Shown here in pieces: positions 32,600 to 41,786 of a stretch of DNA of 64,000 bases (the first letter of the stretch is position 1; every line of letters starts with the position of its first letter). The position numbers and the translations under genes were made by a program. This DNA is from Akkermansia muciniphila (GTDB taxonomy: Bacteria > Verrucomicrobiota > Verrucomicrobiia > Verrucomicrobiales > Akkermansiaceae). The notes beneath the pieces are model-generated. The model saw nothing but the letters and a program-made list of their open reading frames with translations. It was not told where the DNA came from and made no database searches. The stretch lies in the NCBI GenBank assembly GCA_947624785.1, contig CANQLV010000003.1:186001-250000 (forward strand). Direction: 5' to 3'.

Positions 32600-32628
32600 A
32601 CCATAATCGGTGGTTAACCACCAGTCAA
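32600..32628 (-). promoter_or_regulatory. Early promoter with operator in the spacer
   Basis: Minus strand TTGACT (32628-32623), 17-nt spacer, TATGGT (32605-32600). The spacer contains a perfect 14-bp palindrome GGTGGTTAACCACC (32609-32622), the classic place for a repressor. +1 would fall about at the ATG 32593, giving a leaderless transcript. Confidence 0.7.
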
Positions 32629-32811
32629 TACCATTTTTCAATTTTCCTACATTTTTTTCATCTAAAAATATGTCACATTTCTTTCCGTGGTCTTTTCCAT
32701 CATTGGCACTAAAAGCATAATGCAGATAGATAGGCACGAACACATTGACATGGGCAAAGCTGGAAATTTCGATTCCAGAATGAGTAAGGAACGGAGTGGG
32801 CAATTTCATTT

Positions 32812-32952
32812 CTATTTCTCATCCCCTTTGGTGATATTGCGCAAAACGCGTTTTACTGTTCTTCTCATCCCTTCCACTATGCCGAGGCCGAAACAAGTGG
32901 CCCCGAAAAGAACGGCCAGCAAGAAAAACACAAGCATCACGTTACCCGACAT
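32812..32952 (-). CDS. Small membrane protein
   Basis: 46 aa from ATG 32952 (or 41 from ATG 32937). MLVFFLLAVLFGATCFGLGIVEG is a membrane helix, followed by a basic tail (MRRTVKRVLRNITKGDEK). Between integrase and the RHH gene, minus strand. No homolog recognised. Confidence 0.45.
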   Translation of the reverse strand: MSGNVMLVFFLLAVLFGATCFGLGIVEGMRRTVKRVLRNITKGDEK

Positions 32953-33017
32953 GGACGTAACCCTTTCTTGCTGATATTTTTTCTCCTAACACGCTAGCAT
33001 TTAAAGCGTTATAATGC

Positions 33018-33028
33018 GGGGGGGGGGG
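33018..33028. repeat. Homopolymer tract of 11 G
   Basis: Eleven consecutive G, then A and GGGG. Lies in the non-coding stretch 32953-33136 between the integrase stop (33137) and the early genes. Long G tracts slip in replication, so length may vary between cells. Confidence 0.75.
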
Positions 33029-33136
33029 AGGGGTAGGAATTCCTGTTTTTTCATGAGATTTGATGTCTTGTGACTCCGGTAAGACGTTGTGTCATCAATT
33101 ATCCGTTCACGTGATGACAAATTCCTTCCGTGAGGA

Positions 33137-34324
33137 TTACAAAACAATCTTGCTGGATATTTCCTCCATTGCGTGAACGACATCCTGCGAATCGGGCCGG
33201 AAATACACCCGTTCAATTTCTTCAGAATCATGCCCTACGATGAAACGGCACAAGTCCGCCGGCACGCCTGCCAACCGCAAAATTGTTACTGCGGTCGCCC
33301 TCAAGCTGTGAAAGCTTTTTTCAGACAGCACGCGCTTGTCTCCCTTCCCTTTCTTTTCTCCGGAAGAAATCATGCCATGTTTTTTCAGCAGTCCGGTAAA
33401 CTCAAGAGAAAGCTTGCTGGACTTCCCTCCGCCCTGCGCATGTTTCATGGCGGCCAGAGGGAACACAAATTCATTGATGGAATACTTCTCCCTCTCTTTC
33501 AATATCTCCTTCAGCGGCCCGATGATTGGCTTGTTCATGCGCCGCTTGGTCTTTTGTGAGGTCATGGCAATCAGGCCGCCGTCAAGGTTGATCTGCTCCC
33601 ATCTGAGGGTAGCAATATCGCCCAAACGCTGGCCACCCGTATAAAGGCATACCCGTATCATGTCCGGCCATTCCCCCGGCAACACCTCTACAAGCCTTTT
33701 CACTTCTTCCACGGTGAACGCGCTGCGCTCCTGTTTGTCGTCCTGCTTTTTTTTCTTGTCCAGCCTGGCTCCCCTGAAAGGATTGGAGATGATCAATTCT
33801 TTTTCCACCGCCTGGTTGAATGCGCAGGAAAGAGATTCAAGGTACCTGGATACTGTGCCGGATGACACGCGCTCCATTTCTGTCTCCGCAAACCGTCTCA
33901 CGGTGTCTTTGTTGATCGAAGCTATTGCTTGCCCCCCATCGTTCCCCAGAAATAAAATAAACTGCTTGATAGCTTTTCCGTCTCTTTCGTAAGCCTGAAT
34001 CTTGCCGGATCGTGATTGCAGCCATTCATGGAGATACGCTCCAACGCTCACGGCCTTTCTGCCAAGGCTGGCCGCCTGAACATCTCCGCCAGCGATAGCT
34101 TTGAGCCGCTGCGAGTCAACAAAGCCGGTCTTGTGTCCATGCTCAAGCTCTTCGGCAATAAGACGAGCCCTAGCCTCGTTTTGGGCTATGAGCGCTCTTT
34201 TGTTTGCCCCAGGTGGAATAACCTTTGGGACCACGTCGATACGGGTGGTTTTCCTGATCTCTTTACCATCGAGCGTTTTGAAGACGGCCACCCACTTATT
34301 ACTTCTTTTGATAATCCCTGCCAT
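33137..34324 (-). CDS. int: Tyrosine integrase
   Basis: 395 aa from ATG 34324 (MAGIIKRSNKWVAVFK); the open frame upstream runs into the tRNA and is discarded. N-terminal Arm-binding domain, SAM-like core-binding domain around residues 110-200, catalytic domain with Arg (YTGGQRLGDIATLRW), HxxR (SFHSLRATAV), HD (IVGHDSEE) and Tyr (RVYFRPD). Lies against attR, and would recombine tRNA-Ser 3' end sequences. Confidence 0.92.
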   Translation of the reverse strand: MAGIIKRSNKWVAVFKTLDGKEIRKTTRIDVVPKVIPPGANKRALIAQNEARARLIAEELEHGHKTGFVDSQRLKAIAGGDVQAASLGRKAVSVGAYLHEWLQSRSGKIQAYERDGKAIKQFILFLGNDGGQAIASINKDTVRRFAETEMERVSSGTVSRYLESLSCAFNQAVEKELIISNPFRGARLDKKKKQDDKQERSAFTVEEVKRLVEVLPGEWPDMIRVCLYTGGQRLGDIATLRWEQINLDGGLIAMTSQKTKRRMNKPIIGPLKEILKEREKYSINEFVFPLAAMKHAQGGGKSSKLSLEFTGLLKKHGMISSGEKKGKGDKRVLSEKSFHSLRATAVTILRLAGVPADLCRFIVGHDSEEIERVYFRPDSQDVVHAMEEISSKIVL

Positions 34325-34330
34325 GCGAAC

Positions 34331-34366
34331 TGTACAATTTTTAAAACTTGTACAGCCACTTGTACA
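34331..34366. promoter_or_regulatory. Triple TGTACA operator upstream of integrase
   Basis: TGTACA at 34331-34336, 34349-34354 and 34361-34366, within 45 nt of the integrase ATG. The last two are part of direct repeats ACTTGTACAGC. Palindromic hexamers at helical spacing (18 and 12 nt) suggest a regulator binding site or integrase arm sites. Confidence 0.5.
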
Positions 34367-34460
34367 GCAAGCATTCCGTTTTCTGGCGTAATATGGCGCA
34401 AAGAAAAAGCACGGAACCCTTATAAAATCAGGCTTTCCGTGCTCTAGCGAAATAAAAAGC

Positions 34461-34479
34461 TGGCGGACAGGGAGGGATT
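34461..34479. repeat. Right prophage attachment repeat (attR)
   Basis: 19 bp identical to 2256-2274, here forming the CCA end, acceptor and part of the T arm of the intact tRNA-Ser. Integration therefore preserved the tRNA gene. Confidence 0.92.
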
Positions 34480-34550
34480 CGAACCCTCGGTACTGTTGCC
34501 AGTACACACACTTTCCAGGCGTGCTCATTCGACCACTCTGACACCTGCCC
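34461..34550 (-). tRNA. tRNA-Ser(GGA), prophage integration target
   Basis: 90 nt with encoded CCA. Acceptor GGGCAGG/CCTGTCC with discriminator G; anticodon loop CTGGAAA gives anticodon GGA; long variable arm (GTACTGGCAACAGTAC) as in class II serine tRNAs; T arm GAGGGTTCGAATCCCTC. The 3' 19 nt are the att core. Confidence 0.95.
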
Positions 34551-34906
34551 GTTGATAGATTGTGTTAGATAGGAAAGCGGGGGTAATGTAACGGCAGAAG
34601 AGAAGGTTGGCAATCTTTTTTTCACTTGGGAGGCGTTTTCCTGTTTTTCCCAGGCTCTTCTCGCCTCTTCCCCGTTGCCTGAAAAGGATGGAAAGCACAG
34701 AGGTATTGCCTAGGACTCTTCAAAGAGAATAGGAAAGGAATCATGCATACCATGCAAAAACAGGCTTCTGTTATCCACAGAAGCCTGTCATTGAACAAGG
34801 TTGAGTTCTTCGTGCCCGATGCCTCTCTTCTCTAAAAAGGCAAAGAACGTTCTTCCTATTTTTCCAACGTTGCGTTTTTCAGGAAGGGACTCTTGCTGTT
34901 CGGTCC
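34551..34906. other. Intergenic region between tRNA-Ser and GH20 gene
   Basis: No gene seen. Contains the GH20 terminator (34756-34788) and the upstream region of tRNA-Ser. A short hydrophobic-coding frame that crosses the tRNA is not a gene. Confidence 0.7.
34756..34788 (-). terminator. Terminator of the GH20 gene
   Basis: ACAGGCTTCTGT (34760-34771), 5-nt loop, ACAGAAGCCTGT (34777-34788): 12-bp perfect stem, with T5 on the minus strand (34760-34756). Located ~120 nt beyond the GH20 stop. Confidence 0.85.
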
Positions 34907-36388
34907 TTATTTCTTTTCCGGGCGTTCGAGGCTAATGCCCCATTTTTCCTGCATGAATTTTTTGTGGAATTCCAATTTGTCCTTGAAGCGGTTCAGGTTT
35001 TTCACCTCCTTGGGGGACCACGCGGTTTCCACCAGAGCCAGCGCCCGTGGGTAAGCCTGGTAGAAGACGCGTTCAATGTTCGGCAGGCGTTCCGCCCACA
35101 GGCAGCAGTCCACGCCGCGCACACGTTCCATTTCCTTGGCGGAGAGGCCGTGGCCCGGTTCCAGGGAGTACACGTTTTCCAGCGTGTTGACGGGCATCCA
35201 GCCCGTGTCCGGCTGGCCGGAGGGCCAGTCGCCGGGAAGCTGGGGATAGTCAAAGTAGCATTTGCCGTTGGGGGCGCAGATGACGTCCACCTTGTCGCCC
35301 GTGGTGTTGGCTACCGTTTTAGGCGTGTGGCCGCCTCTCCACGTGGTGACGATCACGCCATCCGGGTATTTGCCCATGGGCTCGTACCAGAAGACGGCCG
35401 TTTTCCCGCGGCTTTTCAGCATTTTGGCGCACCGGGTGAAGAATTCCACCATTTCCTTTTGCGCGGCGGCCTTTTTGTTTTCCTCACGGATGCCGGCTTT
35501 TTCACGGAAGTCGGCGCATTTGGGGCATTTCATCCAGTTGTCTTCCGGCGCTTCGTCTCCGCCCAGATGCACGTATTGGGACGGGAAGATGTCCTTGAGT
35601 TCATTGAAGACGGCGTTGTAGAATTTCCACACGTCCGGGTTGCCGGGGCACACCAGCGTGTAGGAGATGCCCGCATTCGTGCGCACTTCCAGTTTGGGGT
35701 CCGGGAAGCAGAGGAATTCCGGATAGGCGGTGCAAAGAGCCTGGTTGTGGCCGGGCACGTCTATTTCCGGGATGATTTCAATGTTCCGGGCGGCGGCGTA
35801 TTTCACCAGGTCCTTGAGCTGTTCCTTGGTGTACATGCCTCCATGAGGGGTTTTGTTGCCAAAGGTTTCCTTACGCCTGGAGGCCACGCTTTCCAGCTTG
35901 GGGTATCCGGGCACCGGAAGGCGCCAGCCCTGGTCATCCGTGAGGTGGAAATGGAGTTTGTTGAATTTGTAGAAGGACATCACATCAATGAATTTTTTGA
36001 CGTCCTCCACCGGCACGAAGTGGCGCGCCGTGTCCATCATCATGCTGCGCCAGCCAAACCGGGGCTTGTCTTCAATGACACCGCAGGGAATGCCGCCGTC
36101 CCTGTATTGGGCCTGGAGCTGTTCCAGCGTGTTTTTGGCATAGAAGAGGCCCGCGCGGTCACCCGCCTGGATTTCCACGCCCTGCGGCTTGATGGTGATT
36201 TTGTATCCCTCCGGCCCCAGGGCCTTGTTGGCGGCCTGCTTGAGGATTTTGGGGGATTTACATACGCCTGAGGAAGTGCTGACTTCAACCGGCTCCGGGA
36301 TGATTTGATAGGGACGGGATTCCACGTCGCCGGCGGCAAAAACGCTGCCGCCCATCGCCAGCAGAAGAGGTAGGATACACCATTTCAT
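34907..36388 (-). CDS. Secreted beta-N-acetylhexosaminidase (GH20)
   Basis: 493 aa from ATG 36388, chosen because [20 protein letters not shown] is a signal peptide; upstream codons are not coding. GH20 fold: N-terminal domain ([10 protein letters not shown]), then TIM barrel with [43 protein letters not shown] and the catalytic pair in HLGGDEAPE (Asp278-Glu279). Removes terminal GlcNAc/GalNAc, for instance from mucin glycans. Transcribed divergently from ruvB. Confidence 0.93.
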   Translation of the reverse strand: MKWCILPLLLAMGGSVFAAGDVESRPYQIIPEPVEVSTSSGVCKSPKILKQAANKALGPEGYKITIKPQGVEIQAGDRAGLFYAKNTLEQLQAQYRDGGIPCGVIEDKPRFGWRSMMMDTARHFVPVEDVKKFIDVMSFYKFNKLHFHLTDDQGWRLPVPGYPKLESVASRRKETFGNKTPHGGMYTKEQLKDLVKYAAARNIEIIPEIDVPGHNQALCTAYPEFLCFPDPKLEVRTNAGISYTLVCPGNPDVWKFYNAVFNELKDIFPSQYVHLGGDEAPEDNWMKCPKCADFREKAGIREENKKAAAQKEMVEFFTRCAKMLKSRGKTAVFWYEPMGKYPDGVIVTTWRGGHTPKTVANTTGDKVDVICAPNGKCYFDYPQLPGDWPSGQPDTGWMPVNTLENVYSLEPGHGLSAKEMERVRGVDCCLWAERLPNIERVFYQAYPRALALVETAWSPKEVKNLNRFKDKLEFHKKFMQEKWGISLERPEKK

Positions 36389-36527
36389 TGCTTGCGATTC
36401 TGACGGAACGGCATTCCCGGCGCAATCAAAAAAGCCCAGAGGCTTACGGCATGTCCCGGAAAAGGCTCTTCCCGCCCGCACTTCCATCTTGACGGATGCC
36501 CCAAAGACAGGTTTGCTAGTCCTGCGC

Positions 36528-37547
36528 ATGGGAGAGTCCTTTTACACACGCACTACGGAGACGCCCCCCTCCGCCTTTGATTTGTCCCTAAGACCTCCTG
36601 CCTTCAGCGAGTTCCGCGGGCAGGAGAAGATCAAGGACCGCCTGATGCTGATGGTGGAAGCCGCCAAACAGCGCGACGACGTGCTGGACCACATTCTGCT
36701 GAGCGGCCCCCCGGGCCTGGGGAAGACGACGCTTGCCAATATTATCGCGAATGCCGTCGGCTGCCGCATCCATACGACGTCCGGCCCCCAGATCGAGAAG
36801 GCGGGGGACCTGGCCGGCGTGCTGACCAATCTGGAGAAGGGGGACATCCTGTTTATTGACGAGATCCACCGCCTTCACCCGGCCATTGAGGAGTACCTGT
36901 ACCCCGCCATGGAGGATTTCCGGCTGGATATCATTATCGACCAGGGCCCGAACGCCCGCTCCATCCAGTTGAATCTGCCCAAGTTCACCCTGGTGGGGGC
37001 CACCACGCGCGCCGGCATGCTGACCAGCCCGCTGCGTTCCCGCTTCGGCCTGGTGAACCGGCTGGATTATTACACGCAGGAGGATTTGTGCGCGATCATC
37101 GAACGGTCCGCCGGGCTGCTGAACGTTCCCGTGGAACCGGCAGGCGCGCTTCAAATCGCCCTGCGCTCCCGCGGCACGCCGCGCGTGGCCAATTCCCTGC
37201 TGCGCTGGGTGCGGGATTACGCCCAGGTGCGCGGCGACGGCGTGATTACGGAACAGCTGGCGCACGACGCCCTGACCATGATCGAGATTGACGACGACGG
37301 CCTGGACGAGATGGACAAGCGCCTGCTGGAAGCCATGATTTACAAGTTCAACGGCGGACCCGTGGGCCTGTCCTCCCTGGCCGTGGCCGTGGGGGAAGAC
37401 GCCTCCACGCTGGAGGACGTGCACGAACCCTTCCTGATCATGCAGGGGTACATCAACCGCACCCCCAGGGGACGCGTGGCGATGCCCTCCGCCTATCTCA
37501 AGATGGGCGCCACGCCGCCCGCCAACGGACAGGGATGGCTGTTGTAA
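36528..37547 (+). CDS. ruvB: Holliday junction branch migration helicase RuvB
   Basis: 339 aa from ATG 36528 ([17 protein letters not shown]). Walker [12 protein letters not shown], Walker B FIDEIHRL, sensor ATTRAGML, arginine-finger region [10 protein letters not shown]-terminal winged helix ending [16 protein letters not shown]+ motor of the RuvABC complex. Host housekeeping gene. Confidence 0.96.
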   Translation: MGESFYTRTTETPPSAFDLSLRPPAFSEFRGQEKIKDRLMLMVEAAKQRDDVLDHILLSGPPGLGKTTLANIIANAVGCRIHTTSGPQIEKAGDLAGVLTNLEKGDILFIDEIHRLHPAIEEYLYPAMEDFRLDIIIDQGPNARSIQLNLPKFTLVGATTRAGMLTSPLRSRFGLVNRLDYYTQEDLCAIIERSAGLLNVPVEPAGALQIALRSRGTPRVANSLLRWVRDYAQVRGDGVITEQLAHDALTMIEIDDDGLDEMDKRLLEAMIYKFNGGPVGLSSLAVAVGEDASTLEDVHEPFLIMQGYINRTPRGRVAMPSAYLKMGATPPANGQGWLL

Positions 37548-37668
37548 GCCATCCGTTTACGGCATGGCAGGAGTCCTGCGTTTTGTGCTGGTCATCAGGG
37601 CGCCTTTCTTTTAGACTGTTCCCACATAAAACGTCAGGACGTTTTCTGTTCATCATACGCCCAAAGCT

Positions 37669-38688
37669 ATGGCTGCCAATTCTGATATCGCCTTTAAAAG
37701 ACTGCCCGTCAAGATCATCGGTACGGGTTCCTATGTTCCGGAACGCCGCCTGACCAATGCGGACCTGGAGAAGATGGTGGACACTTCCCACGAATGGATC
37801 ATCGAACGCACGGGCATCGTGGAACGCCGCATCGCCGCCCCTGACGAGTATACTTCCCACATGGGGACGAAGGCTGCCCAGCGGGCGCTGGAATCCTGCG
37901 GATTGCAACCGGAGGATATCGACCTGATCATCGTCTCCACCATCACGCCGGATACGTTCACTCCTTCCACTTCCTGCTATATCCAGGATGCCCTGGGCGC
38001 CAAGAATGCCGCCGCCTTTGACATTTCCGCCGCCTGCTCCGGCTTCCTGTTCGCCATGAAGACGGCCGTCCAGTTCATCGGCACGGGCCAGATGAAGACG
38101 GCCCTCATCATCGCCGCGGAAAAACTTTCCACCGTCGTCAACTGGGAGGACCGCACCACCTGCGTCCTGTTCGGGGACGGCGCCGGAGCCGCCGTGCTCC
38201 AGGCTTCCACAGGAGAGGAAGGGGAAGGTTCCATCCTCGCCACGGACATCGGCACGGACGGCGCCCTGCATGACCTGCTCCAGATCCCGGGCGGCGGCTC
38301 CCGCTGCCCCACCACGGCGGAAAATGCCCATGAACGCCTGGCCACCCTCGCCATGCGCGGCAAGGAGACCTTCCGCCAGGCGGTTCCCCGCATGAAGGAT
38401 TCCGCCGCCAGCGTGATTGAACGCGCCGGCCTCACGGCGGAGGAGATCAAGCTGATCATCCCCCACCAGGCCAACCTCCGCATCATCAATGCCGTGGCCC
38501 AGCGCCTCTCCATCCCGGAAGACAAGGTGTTCATCAATATTGAGAAATACGGCAATACTTCCGCCGCCGCCGTGGCCATCGCCTTTGACGAAGCGCGCCG
38601 CACCGGCAGATTCGGCAAGGGAGACAATGTCGTCCTGGTCACCTTCGGCGCAGGCCTCACGTGGGGCGCCGCAGCCATCCGCTGGTAA
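37669..38688 (+). CDS. fabH: Beta-ketoacyl-ACP synthase III
   Basis: 339 aa. Catalytic Cys123 in DISAACSGFLFA, His in IIPHQANLRI, Asn in YGNTSAAAVAIA. Condenses acetyl-CoA with malonyl-ACP to start fatty acid synthesis. ATG at 37669; 35 nt before the next gene, so possibly one operon with it. Confidence 0.95.
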   Translation: MAANSDIAFKRLPVKIIGTGSYVPERRLTNADLEKMVDTSHEWIIERTGIVERRIAAPDEYTSHMGTKAAQRALESCGLQPEDIDLIIVSTITPDTFTPSTSCYIQDALGAKNAAAFDISAACSGFLFAMKTAVQFIGTGQMKTALIIAAEKLSTVVNWEDRTTCVLFGDGAGAAVLQASTGEEGEGSILATDIGTDGALHDLLQIPGGGSRCPTTAENAHERLATLAMRGKETFRQAVPRMKDSAASVIERAGLTAEEIKLIIPHQANLRIINAVAQRLSIPEDKVFINIEKYGNTSAAAVAIAFDEARRTGRFGKGDNVVLVTFGAGLTWGAAAIRW

Positions 38689-38723
38689 TTTCCGTTATTC
38701 CATTCCAGAACTTACATTATCAC

Positions 38724-39854
38724 ATGACAACCGAACCGTACGGCAAAAAGAATCCGTTCCCCGCACCCGTTCTTTCCGTCAAGCACCTCACCGGGGAAGG
38801 CAGCCCGAAAGAAACGATCCATATTGAATACAGCCTGGACGGCGCCGGAATGGTGTACGTTGCCGGAGACGCCCTGGCCGTCATTCCCGCCAATGATTCT
38901 TCCCTGGCGGACGCCCTGGTTGAAAAGCTCGGCCTCAACCCGGATTCCCAGGTTCCCACACCGGAAGGGGGAACCGCCAGCCTGCGGGACGCCCTGATCA
39001 ACTGCTATGACATCACCAATGTCAACAAGGCCCTGCTGACCAAATGGGCGGCCGCCTCCGGCAGCCAGGAGCTGGAAAACCTGCTGGCAGGGGACAAGGA
39101 CGCGCTCAGCGATTTCCTGTGGGGCCGCGACGTGCTGGACCTGGCAACGGAGTACCCGGCCTCCTTTGAATCTGCGGAGGCTTTTGCAGGCATCCTTAAA
39201 AAGATCATGCCGCGCCTTTATTCCATCGCCTCCAGCCCGAACGCCCACCCTGAAGAAGTGCATCTGTGCGTGGGCGCGGTGCGCTACACGGCCCGGGACC
39301 GCAAGCGCGGCGGCGTGTGCTCCACTTACATGGCGGACCGCCTCCAGCCGGGTCATACGGCCAGGGTGTTCGTGCATACCAACAAGAATTTCCGCCTGCC
39401 GGAAGACGGGGATACCCCCATCATCATGGTTGGCCCCGGCACCGGCATCGCCCCCTTCCGGGCATTCTGGGAGGAACGCATCGCCTCCGGGGACAAGGGA
39501 GGCAATTGGCTGTTCTTCGGCAATCCGTACAAGGCTACCGATTTCTGCTATGAAGACGAGCTGGCCAAATTGACGGCGGACGGCAGATTGAAATTGTCCG
39601 TAGCCTGGTCCCGCGACCAGGAGAAGAAGGTATACGTGCAGCATCTCATGGTCCAGGAAGGCGAAGAGCTCTGGAAGTGGCTGGAAAACGGCGCATGCTT
39701 TTACGTCTGCGGGGACGCCTCCCGCATGGCCAAGGACGTTGACGCCGCCCTTCATGAAGTTATCCAGACCTGGGGCCGCAAGACTCCGGAAGAAGCTGCG
39801 GAGTACGTAGCGGACATGAAACAGCACCGCCGCTACCAGCGGGACGTGTATTAA
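38724..39854 (+). CDS. CysJ-type FAD/NADPH reductase lacking the FMN domain
   Basis: 376 aa from ATG 38724 (MTTEPYGKKNPFPAPV). FAD-binding pattern PRLYSIASSPNAHP and GVCSTYMADRL; NADP-binding GPGTGIAPFRAFWEER, FFGNPYKATDFCYEDEL, YVCGDASRMAKDVD. Matches the C-terminal two domains of sulfite reductase flavoprotein; the flavodoxin-like domain is absent, so it must use a separate carrier. Substrate unknown; sulfite or another acceptor reductase subunit possible. Confidence 0.85.
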   Translation: MTTEPYGKKNPFPAPVLSVKHLTGEGSPKETIHIEYSLDGAGMVYVAGDALAVIPANDSSLADALVEKLGLNPDSQVPTPEGGTASLRDALINCYDITNVNKALLTKWAAASGSQELENLLAGDKDALSDFLWGRDVLDLATEYPASFESAEAFAGILKKIMPRLYSIASSPNAHPEEVHLCVGAVRYTARDRKRGGVCSTYMADRLQPGHTARVFVHTNKNFRLPEDGDTPIIMVGPGTGIAPFRAFWEERIASGDKGGNWLFFGNPYKATDFCYEDELAKLTADGRLKLSVAWSRDQEKKVYVQHLMVQEGEELWKWLENGACFYVCGDASRMAKDVDAALHEVIQTWGRKTPEEAAEYVADMKQHRRYQRDVY

Positions 39855-39881
39855 TCCGGGATACGCTCCTTTCCTTTTACC

Positions 39882-39923
39882 GCGCCTTTCCATCATCCGT
39901 GGAAAGGCGCTTTTTCTTTTTCC
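39882..39923 (+). terminator. Rho-independent terminator
   Basis: GCGCCTTTCCA, 7-nt loop, TGGAAAGGCGC, then TTTTTCTTTTT: 11-bp stem. Ends the fabH-reductase unit. Confidence 0.9.
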
Positions 39924-40062
39924 TACGGAGAAACCGTTACCGGTAAATCCCGGTTGACGCAGGGAAGAGCGGATTGCCTTTTCCCCTTCATTCCTTTTCC
40001 GGGTTTTCCACTCCCCTTGCGGAAAGGGAATTTACTTGCCCCAGAGGAATCCCTTATACAAC

Positions 40063-41100
40063 CTATTTACCTCTGAGGAAGGACCAGGGGCGCATGCCCC
40101 ATCTTTCCACCCTGTCCGCCCAGATGCACCAGCAGTTTATCCGCGCCAGCAGTTTGCCAAACGCCTTTTCCATATCAGCCAACGTCCCCTGTGAGCATGT
40201 CTGCACGTAGGCATTAAAATACGGCCGTTCCAGCCATCCATGCAGCATGGCCCCAATTACCTGCAGAAAGCGCAAACGGGCTTTCCTCTCCATTTCAAGC
40301 AGTCTGTCCGGATGCAATTCCCGCACAATCAAGAAGTGTACGGCAAATTGCCATTGCCTGTGCGGCATTAGTTTCCATTCCTCCAGCAGACGGAACAGGA
40401 GTTTTTCCACAGAGATATTCCGGCAATCCTGCTCCTGCAGGACGGAACCAATCTGCCGTACATGGACTGATCCCACCTTTTTTCCCAGACCAATCCTATC
40501 CGTTTTCCTCATCAAGCGCATCCAGTACAGGATATCATTTCCACGCCTCATGCCTGCTTCCCAACAGGGGAGTGAAGCCGCCAAGGAGGAATTCAGAACA
40601 ACACTGCTCGTATGGATGAAGAGAAGCCCCATTATCCCCAATCTCTGAAGAACAAAGAAACCCGGTGTTCTCTTCCGCCGGGGGATACAACCCTCCCGAC
40701 CTTCTGCATATCCGGCGGCATAAACATGTATGCGGGGATGCTTTCTGAAAAAATGAAATGCCATTTTCAAATGGTCCGGATACCAATAGTCATCCCCATC
40801 CAGAAACGCCACGTACTTTCCTTTCGCCGCGTTCAGCCCTATGTTTCTGGCGCGCGCAGTTCCTCCGTTTTTCCGGGAAATGACGTTAATACGGGAATCC
40901 TGAAAAAATTCCACCACTTGAAGGGAGCCATTCGCAGAGCCATCATCAACGATGATCAGTTCAAAGTTTTTAAATTCCTGATCCAATACGGATTGTATGG
41001 CCTTTCTCAAACAATGTTTCAAATTACAGGCAACTAAAATCACGCTGAACTCTATCCAGTTATTTCGTCCAGCCCGCATGCGCCTGTTCTTTTCTTCCAT
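40063..41100 (-). CDS. GT2 glycosyltransferase (surface polysaccharide)
   Basis: 345 aa. IEFSVILVACNLKHCLRKAI, LIIVDDGSANGS and FLDGDDYWYPDHL carry the nucleotide-sugar and DxD motifs of family GT2. Similar throughout to the GT2 protein encoded at 43261-44253 on the other strand, so a duplicated pair. No signal peptide; cytoplasmic or membrane-associated. Confidence 0.85.
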   Translation of the reverse strand: MEEKNRRMRAGRNNWIEFSVILVACNLKHCLRKAIQSVLDQEFKNFELIIVDDGSANGSLQVVEFFQDSRINVISRKNGGTARARNIGLNAAKGKYVAFLDGDDYWYPDHLKMAFHFFRKHPRIHVYAAGYAEGREGCIPRRKRTPGFFVLQRLGIMGLLFIHTSSVVLNSSLAASLPCWEAGMRRGNDILYWMRLMRKTDRIGLGKKVGSVHVRQIGSVLQEQDCRNISVEKLLFRLLEEWKLMPHRQWQFAVHFLIVRELHPDRLLEMERKARLRFLQVIGAMLHGWLERPYFNAYVQTCSQGTLADMEKAFGKLLARINCWCIWADRVERWGMRPWSFLRGK

Positions 41101-41786
41101 TTTCCACAGTTAAAACCTGATGGAGAAATACAGGATTTCTAAATCCGGTTTTTTTAGCCGGATACGTGAAATCCTGTTAACATGCAGGTCATGAGATTTT
41201 TATGCGTCTCCATGCTATTAAACGGCTGGAGAGTTATTTCTTTCCAGACTTTCATGCCCCCAACCGTCGCCATTCATATTAAGCATTTTTTATTGAACCC
41301 GGATTAGAAATTCGCGGTTAATTCATCAGTTTTCATTTTTAACAACAAAATATAAAATACCTTCCGCTCTTCTATTCTGACGCCCGGTTTTTCCAGGGAA
41401 GCAAAGAACGGCCTTCCCCTGAACCATGCCATTCCCCCCATTTTTTCCCTGAATCCTGAGATATATTCCCCCAGCCTTGAAAGAGATTTCACCCATCGTC
41501 AACGTTATGTTCCTTCCGCCCTCTTCCCTGCATGCACTTTTCCCCCTGCATCCATGCCTGCCAAACTACCGGCAACAAGGGTTCTCCTCTTCTTTGACGC
41601 CTAAATCCGCATCATCACCATTTTCCCATTCCTCCGTATTCAAACCCGCATATATTTTTTCACATGCAGCAGCAGTAGAAAATCACGCAGGCCATGGTTC
41701 GAGGAAGACTTCACGAAGAATTTCTCCAGGAGTTTCCTTTCCCGCCTGGGCGCCCTCCTTCCATCCGGATGGAGTTCAGGCCGCTT
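41101..41786. other. Intergenic region, no gene seen
   Basis: About 690 bp between two glycosyltransferase genes. AT-richer than neighbours. Short open frames lack coding character. No convincing RNA or repeat found. Confidence 0.6.

Larger units (their letters stand above)
2256..34479. mobile_element. Integrated siphovirus-like prophage with AGG-start late genes and its own initiator tRNA
   Basis: Bounded by 19-bp att repeats, with a tyrosine integrase immediately inside the tRNA-Ser end. Contains the modules of a tailed phage in order: integration, ribbon-helix-helix regulation, RecT/YqaJ recombination, replication, packaging, head, connectors, tail tube, fibre, lysis and tape measure. Several head and connector proteins look Mu-like (gpI protease, gp36, gpF, gpG types) although integration is by tyrosine recombinase at a fixed site. 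No gene is obviously disrupted apart from a possibly frameshifted ASCH gene, so the element may be functional. Confidence 0.95.

Noticed and set aside
33137..34528. Longer integrase beginning at 34528
   Set aside because: The extra codons would run through tRNA-Ser; the ATG at 34324 gives a normal N-terminus.
34964..36271. 435-codon frame opposite the GH20 gene
   Set aside because: Antisense shadow of a GC-rich gene with clear GH20 motifs on the other strand.
38712..39896. 394-codon antisense frame over the reductase gene
   Set aside because: Shadow; composition follows third-position GC of the real gene.
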